Positions 31,219 through 34,600 of a stretch of 34,600 bases of DNA are shown here, in pieces. Position 1 is the stretch's first letter, and each line of letters starts with the position of its first letter. The notes under the pieces are model-generated. The model was not told where the DNA came from. It saw only the letters and a list, made by a program, of their open reading frames with translations, and ran no database searches. The stretch is from a virus. Made by a program: the position numbers and the translations under genes. Where the stretch lies: IMG/VR virus record IMGVR_UViG_3300025460_000011, positions 1-34,600 of that record, one strand, 5' to 3'.

Positions 31219-31557
31219 ATGAGCGAGCGACTTATAGCCCAATTGAAACAGATTGTGCAAGCAGCGGGCGGCGAGTTTTGCGGCATCCAGACAGCTATCA
31301 CGGCTGGGGACGACCTCTTGCTGTTCAACAGCCCAACGACGGGAAGCACTCTTGCCGTGAAATTCAATCCAATCAACTTTGATGATAACCCGACCGCGCT
31401 TGTGACCGCTATTCGGAAACGGCTCCTTGAGAGCGACAAGGACTTCGCTGACCGCAAAATCCACGTTAAAGCGTCCGTGCTGGAAAGCATCCATGACACC
31501 TTGATTGCTATCGCTTCAGAACTTCAAGAGTTATATACAAAGAAGGAAAAATCATGA
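31219..31557 (+). CDS. Small protein preceding ERF
   Basis: 112 residues; ATG at 31219 preceded by AAGGAG. The sequence MSERLIAQLKQIVQAAGGEF, then STLAVKFNPINFDDNPTALV, looks like a small alpha/beta protein with a helical C-terminus (SIHDTLIAIASELQELY). Its stop overlaps the ATG of the ERF gene, so it is likely an accessory to recombination. No family recognised. Confidence 0.75.
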   Translation: MSERLIAQLKQIVQAAGGEFCGIQTAITAGDDLLLFNSPTTGSTLAVKFNPINFDDNPTALVTAIRKRLLESDKDFADRKIHVKASVLESIHDTLIAIASELQELYTKKEKS

Positions 31558-32567
31558 CACTTAGAGAAAAACTACATGCGGTGTACCAGAACATTGACTT
31601 CATTGAAAAGACCGGTTCAAACAGCCTGAAGTACGACTTTCTACAGGCTGTGAATGTGGTTCGGGCGGTGCGAAAGCAACTCATTGAACTGAAGGTCTAC
31701 GCTGAGATCAATTTTGACTTCGTTGGCGACACCTACACCATTGCCCGAGAGAAAGCCCCAACCGCTCCGTTCTCGGCAGTGCGAGTCAAGTGCTCCATCA
31801 TTTTTCACGATTTGGAGTCCTTTGAAACTTCAACGGCCAGCGGGCTAGGCACCAGTGCTGACACCGGCGACAAAGCGGGGTACAAGGCTCAAACGGGGGC
31901 TCTCAAATACGCCCTGAAGAATGCCTTCCTGATTCCCGACGAGGCAGACCCCGAAGCCGACGAAACCGTGGATGAGAACGAGAGACCGCACCGACCAGCC
32001 CCTCAGGAGGCTATGCCTGACTTTCAGGACGCCCAGCGGGGCGAGGCAGCCCCCAGACCGACTCCGAAGCCCAAGGCGGCTGCTGAACGCCCTACGCAAG
32101 CCCCAGAGGTCAGCAAGCCCGTAATGACGCAGACTACGTCATCGACCTCTGCGGCTTTCGCGACGGTTTCTGCTCCGACTGCGGCAGAGATACCGACGAC
32201 TCTGGCTGCCCCTGCTGCGGCACCGGCGTCTATGCGTGAGCCCGGGGACGAGGATTCAGCGGATGAGGTTCTACCGACCGAGGCTGAAATGGTTGAAATT
32301 CGTAAGAAGTGGAAAGCATTCGGCGACGACATGACAGACCCGAATAAGGGCAACCTGAAGTCCAGCGGGAAACTCCCGGTGAACCGAAAGACGCTGGTCT
32401 TCTTGCTCCAGACGACGAAGGCTCTTGACTCGGGGAAAATCACCAAGGCGGGATGGGACTCTTTTTTCCGGCGGGTTGATGCAGCCGTTCAACTTGAAAA
32501 TGGCTGGGTCGGACTTGCCAAACTCATCAACAAGGCAAACGGCATCGAAACGAAAGTAAATAGTTGA
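31554..32567 (+). CDS. ERF-family single-strand annealing protein
   Basis: 337 residues; ATG at 31554 overlaps the previous stop. Residues 1-140 form the ERF core: LREKLHAVYQNIDFIEKTGS, KCSIIFHDLESFETS, and ASGLGTSADTGDKAGYKAQT followed by KYALKNAFLIP, which is diagnostic. Residues ~145-240 are a Pro/Ala/Glu linker. The C-terminal ~95 residues form a helical domain (AEMVEIRKKWKAFGDDMTDP). ERF proteins form rings on single-stranded DNA and anneal complementary strands; here it probably works with the SSB two genes on and with RecA. Confidence 0.92.
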   Translation: MTLREKLHAVYQNIDFIEKTGSNSLKYDFLQAVNVVRAVRKQLIELKVYAEINFDFVGDTYTIAREKAPTAPFSAVRVKCSIIFHDLESFETSTASGLGTSADTGDKAGYKAQTGALKYALKNAFLIPDEADPEADETVDENERPHRPAPQEAMPDFQDAQRGEAAPRPTPKPKAAAERPTQAPEVSKPVMTQTTSSTSAAFATVSAPTAAEIPTTLAAPAAAPASMREPGDEDSADEVLPTEAEMVEIRKKWKAFGDDMTDPNKGNLKSSGKLPVNRKTLVFLLQTTKALDSGKITKAGWDSFFRRVDAAVQLENGWVGLAKLINKANGIETKVNS

Positions 32568-32592
32568 CTTTTGATTGCAACGGGCGTATCCT
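32564..32592 (+). promoter_or_regulatory. Sigma70-like promoter, leaderless output
   Basis: TTGACT (32564-32569, sharing bases with the ERF stop), 17 bp, TATCCT (32587-32592). Seven bases beyond the -10 is 32599, the A of the HNH ATG. Confidence 0.65.
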
Positions 32593-32598
32593 GTTAGG

Positions 32599-33015
32599 AT
32601 GAAAACATGCAACCGCTGCGGCAAAGAAAAAGAACTATCAGAATTTTGCAGGGTCACAAGCTACAAGGATGGATTGAACTGCCATTGTCGCCAGTGCGCC
32701 CATGTACTCCACGAGAAGTACAAAGCGAGTCAGCGTAATCGCTTTTTGATGGTTCATTATGGAATTACTCAAGTTCAGTTCGACGAGATGGAAAGACAAC
32801 AAAATCACCGATGCGCTATTTGTGGCACAGGCGACCCCGGTAACACGGGTTGTAGCAGATTTCGGCGAAGCGTTTGGCATGTAGACCACGACCATCAACG
32901 TAAAGTTGTACGAGGCTTGCTGTGTCATCTTTGTAATCGTATGCTGGGTTTAGCTAAAGACAACCCAGAAGTTCTAGAAAAAGCCAGTGAGTATCTCAAG
33001 GAGAAATCAAAATGA
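32599..33015 (+). CDS. HNH endonuclease, endonuclease VII-like
   Basis: 138 residues from the ATG at 32599. It has an N-terminal zinc finger (CNRCGKEKELSEFCR ... CHCRQC) and a helical spacer (HYGITQVQFDEMERQ). The core is CAICGTGDPG, WHVDHDHQRKVVRGLLCHLC and NRMLGLAKDN, with DHDH as catalytic motif and two CxxC pairs. The frame is open upstream to 32575, but that would lie inside the promoter. It sits between ERF and SSB and overlaps the SSB start by ATGA. It may be a mobile endonuclease or a functional junction resolvase of this recombination operon. Confidence 0.88.
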   Translation: MKTCNRCGKEKELSEFCRVTSYKDGLNCHCRQCAHVLHEKYKASQRNRFLMVHYGITQVQFDEMERQQNHRCAICGTGDPGNTGCSRFRRSVWHVDHDHQRKVVRGLLCHLCNRMLGLAKDNPEVLEKASEYLKEKSK

Positions 33016-33476
33016 GCGCAAGCGTAAATAAAGTCACCCTCATCGGTCGGTTGGGCAGGGACCCCGAGGTTCGATACACATCGAGCAATCAGGCGGTGTC
33101 GAACTTCACGCTCGCCACGGACGAGTCCTACAAGGACCGCTCCGGCGAGAAGGTCAAGAGAACCGAATGGCACAACATCGTCGTGTGGGGCAAGGCGGTT
33201 GAAAGTTTCGTTCAGCCGTACATCCACAAGGGCGACATGGTCTACATCGAGGGTCGATTGCAGACCCGCCAGTGGGAAGACAAGCAGGGCGTCACGAAGT
33301 ACACGACCGAAATTGTCGTGGACGACATCCGAGGCTTGGTGACCAGCGGCAACGGCGATGCGAAGCCTGCGGCGAAGACCACGAAGCCTGCGACGACGAA
33401 GCGGGCAGCGGCTCCGGCGACGCAGGAACCCGAGGACTTCAACGGGCAAATTGATGATAGCGACATCCCCTTCTGA
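33012..33476 (+). CDS. ssb: Single-stranded DNA-binding protein
   Basis: 154 residues; ATG at 33012 overlaps the HNH stop. The OB fold is clear: SASVNKVTLIGRLGRDPEVR, AVSNFTLATDESYKDRSGEK, TEWHNIVVWGKAVESF, VYIEGRLQTRQWEDKQGV. A Lys/Ala/Thr-rich linker follows, and the protein ends in DDSDIPF, the acidic tip that recruits replication and repair partners. Length and layout are typical of bacterial SSB. Confidence 0.96.
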   Translation: MSASVNKVTLIGRLGRDPEVRYTSSNQAVSNFTLATDESYKDRSGEKVKRTEWHNIVVWGKAVESFVQPYIHKGDMVYIEGRLQTRQWEDKQGVTKYTTEIVVDDIRGLVTSGNGDAKPAAKTTKPATTKRAAAPATQEPEDFNGQIDDSDIPF

Positions 33477-33487
33477 TTCCTTTTTAG

Positions 33488-33515
33488 TTGACTTTGGGCG
33501 GAATGGGAGTATACT
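33488..33515 (+). promoter_or_regulatory. Sigma70-like promoter, leaderless output
   Basis: TTGACT (33488-33493), 16 bp, TATACT (33510-33515). Seven bases on is 33522, the A of the ATG of the next gene. Confidence 0.68.
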
Positions 33516-33521
33516 GGGTGC

Positions 33522-34025
33522 ATGAAAACTTGCTTCAAGTGCGGAGTTCCAAAGGAACTGGACGAGTTTTACAAGCACCCGCAGATGGCGGACGGGCATC
33601 TAGGCAAATGCATTGAGTGTGCCAAGGCTGACGTTCTTCGCCATCGGGAACTGAATCTGGCGGCAGTCCAAGCGTATGACCGTGAACGGGGGAAACTTCC
33701 CCATCGGCTGGCGAATGTACGGGCGTATCACAAAGCACATCCCGCTACTATCGCCAAGGCACACCGGCGGTATGAAGAAAAATACCCTGAACGATACGCA
33801 GCCAAAAACACAGTTAGTAACGCCATCCGTGACGGGAAACTGGTGAAGCAGCCATGCGAAGTTTGCGGCAGCAAGAAAACAGAAGCACACCACGACGACT
33901 ATACCAAACCGCTGGAAGTGCGATGGCTGTGCAACCAACACCACAAGACGGCGGATGCAGAAAGACGGTCGCATGAACGTCCTTCGATACATGTGGATAG
34001 GATTCTGTCAGGGCGTTGGAGTTGA
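33522..34025 (+). CDS. HNH-type zinc protein
   Basis: 167 residues from the ATG at 33522. The N-terminus MKTCFKCGVPKELDEFYKHP with CIEC is a zinc finger like that of the gene at 32599 (both begin MKTC-x-x-CG). The middle is a basic, Tyr/Ala/His-rich helix (RAYHKAHPATIAKAHRRYEE). The C-terminus CEVCGSKKTEAHHDDYTKPL, then WLCNQHHKTAD, is an HNH fold with AHHDDY as catalytic candidate. It is probably a free-standing homing or DNA-nicking endonuclease with its own promoter. Confidence 0.82.
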   Translation: MKTCFKCGVPKELDEFYKHPQMADGHLGKCIECAKADVLRHRELNLAAVQAYDRERGKLPHRLANVRAYHKAHPATIAKAHRRYEEKYPERYAAKNTVSNAIRDGKLVKQPCEVCGSKKTEAHHDDYTKPLEVRWLCNQHHKTADAERRSHERPSIHVDRILSGRWS

Positions 34026-34137
34026 GGTTTCATTTCTGATGCTCTGGGTCGGCTGGCACCTTGTGCACCGCAAGATGGCGCATAAGTTTGACCCGGAGCA
34101 TTTCTTTCATCAGATTCATGAGTATTTCACGAAATGA
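33973..34137 (+). CDS. Small single-pass membrane protein
   Basis: 54 residues from the ATG at 33973 (another in-frame ATG at 33955). One membrane segment, residues ~5-30 (YMWIGFCQGVGVEVSFLMLW), is followed by a short charged tail with several His (HRKMAHKFDPEHFFHQIHEY). The start lies inside the HNH gene in another frame, and the stop overlaps the helicase ATG. Its ribosome binding site is weak. Function unknown. Confidence 0.5.
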   Translation: MNVLRYMWIGFCQGVGVEVSFLMLWVGWHLVHRKMAHKFDPEHFFHQIHEYFTK

Positions 34138-34600
34138 CGCCTCTTGACCAAGACCAACAAGCAATCGTTAATGACTTCCGGGGGGCGGTGTGCGTAATTG
34201 CAGGCCCAGGAACGGGCAAGACCACCACGATGGTGGACCTGATTCAAGATTTGCTGGACAACGGCGTGATGCAATCTGAGATTCGTGCAGTGACCTTCTC
34301 CAGAGAAATGGCAGAGACCCTCGAAAAACGACTTCGTGTCAAAGGAATCGCATCAACTTTCCACAGTCTTGGGTATGATATCTGTTCGGAGACCGAGCGC
34401 AAGCCCGTAGAGCCCGAGAAGCGACATCGGCTGATGTTCAAACTGACTCGCAAGTGGGGCGTTGATTACAAAGCGTTAGATATGTTTATTTCAAATGCAC
34501 GGCGGGGTGTCATCGACCCCAACGACGCAGAAACCCACGCTTATAGTCTGACACGAGCGTACGCCGAGTACGAGCGCGTGCGTGCCGCCGAAGGCTGGAT
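34134..34600 (+). CDS. UvrD/Rep-like SF1 helicase, 3'-truncated
   Basis: The frame opens at the ATG at 34134, overlapping the previous stop (ATGA), and runs off the window with 155 full codons visible. Q motif: TPLDQDQQAIVNDF. Walker A: VCVIAGPGTGKTTTMVDLI. Motif Ia: IRAVTFSREMAETLEKRL. Motif Ib: GIASTFHSLGYDIC. This is the 1A domain of a superfamily 1A DNA helicase, a 3'-5' translocase. It would unwind DNA for the Pol I-type polymerase or assist recombination. The rest of the gene is beyond base 34600. Confidence 0.9.
   Translation, partial: MTPLDQDQQAIVNDFRGAVCVIAGPGTGKTTTMVDLIQDLLDNGVMQSEIRAVTFSREMAETLEKRLRVKGIASTFHSLGYDICSETERKPVEPEKRHRLMFKLTRKWGVDYKALDMFISNARRGVIDPNDAETHAYSLTRAYAEYERVRAAEGW

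Noticed and set aside
32925-33599. 224-codon minus-strand frame opposite ssb
   Set aside because: It spans the SSB gene and a plus-strand promoter; the composition (Arg/Leu/Val) is typical of an antisense shadow.
1-34600. tRNA, rRNA, integrase and attachment sites
   Set aside because: I looked for cloverleaf-type sequences, recombinase motifs and paired direct repeats at module edges and saw none that I could support.

Overview
This window is a piece of a tailed double-stranded DNA phage genome, or of a prophage or metagenomic phage contig. It carries a virion block (large terminase, portal, scaffold-like protein, N4-gp56-like major capsid protein) and a replication/recombination block (RecA, DNA polymerase I, ERF annealing protein, SSB, UvrD-like helicase). 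I see no rRNA, tRNA, integrase or host metabolic genes. The host cannot be named. Good Shine-Dalgarno sites, sigma70-like promoters (TTGAC-A/T, 16-18 bp, TAnnnT) and cleavable signal peptides point to a bacterium, probably Gram-negative. No endolysin was recognised.

Layout. 1-11.4 kb is the virion block on the + strand: a truncated structural gene, tail-fibre/head-fibre-like proteins, terminase, portal, a GIY-YIG homing endonuclease, scaffold, capsid, an HNH endonuclease with its own terminator and promoter, and a beta-rich structural protein. 11.4-14.0 kb, after a clear terminator, holds a secreted trypsin-like protease, a zinc-ribbon protein, a histidine phosphatase and a linker-rich protein. 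14.0-20.5 kb is one 2159-aa polyvalent protein with GNAT-like, Rossmann-like plus radical SAM, FtsH/M41-like HExxH peptidase and several phage polyvalent-protein domains. Three small genes with good ribosome binding sites lie inside it in another frame. 20.55-21.97 kb is a minus-strand cluster led by a low-complexity secreted protein. 22.0-23.5 kb holds membrane proteins and an overlapping HNH endonuclease. 23.5-30.5 kb is the replication and nucleotide block, including RecA interrupted in its P-loop by an intein. 30.6-31.1 kb has two small minus-strand genes. 31.2-34.6 kb has ERF, HNH, SSB, a second HNH-type gene and the start of a helicase.

Three regulatory layers stand out. (1) A 15-bp motif GTACNNNNGTACTAT overlaps the -10 of four promoters at the edges of the early modules, as a phage operator would. 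(2) Three intergenic arrays of 12-13 GGCNN pentanucleotides lie in front of three successive replication-block genes. (3) A repeated leader (TGACTA-N5-GCCATAA) precedes three late genes. Several promoters, mostly in front of HNH genes, sit so close to the ATG that the mRNA would be leaderless.

Mobile endonuclease load is high: one GIY-YIG, three endonuclease VII-like HNH genes, one further HNH-type gene and one intein in 34.6 kb. The most unusual objects are the radical SAM/M41-like polyvalent protein with its embedded small genes, and the GGCNN arrays.
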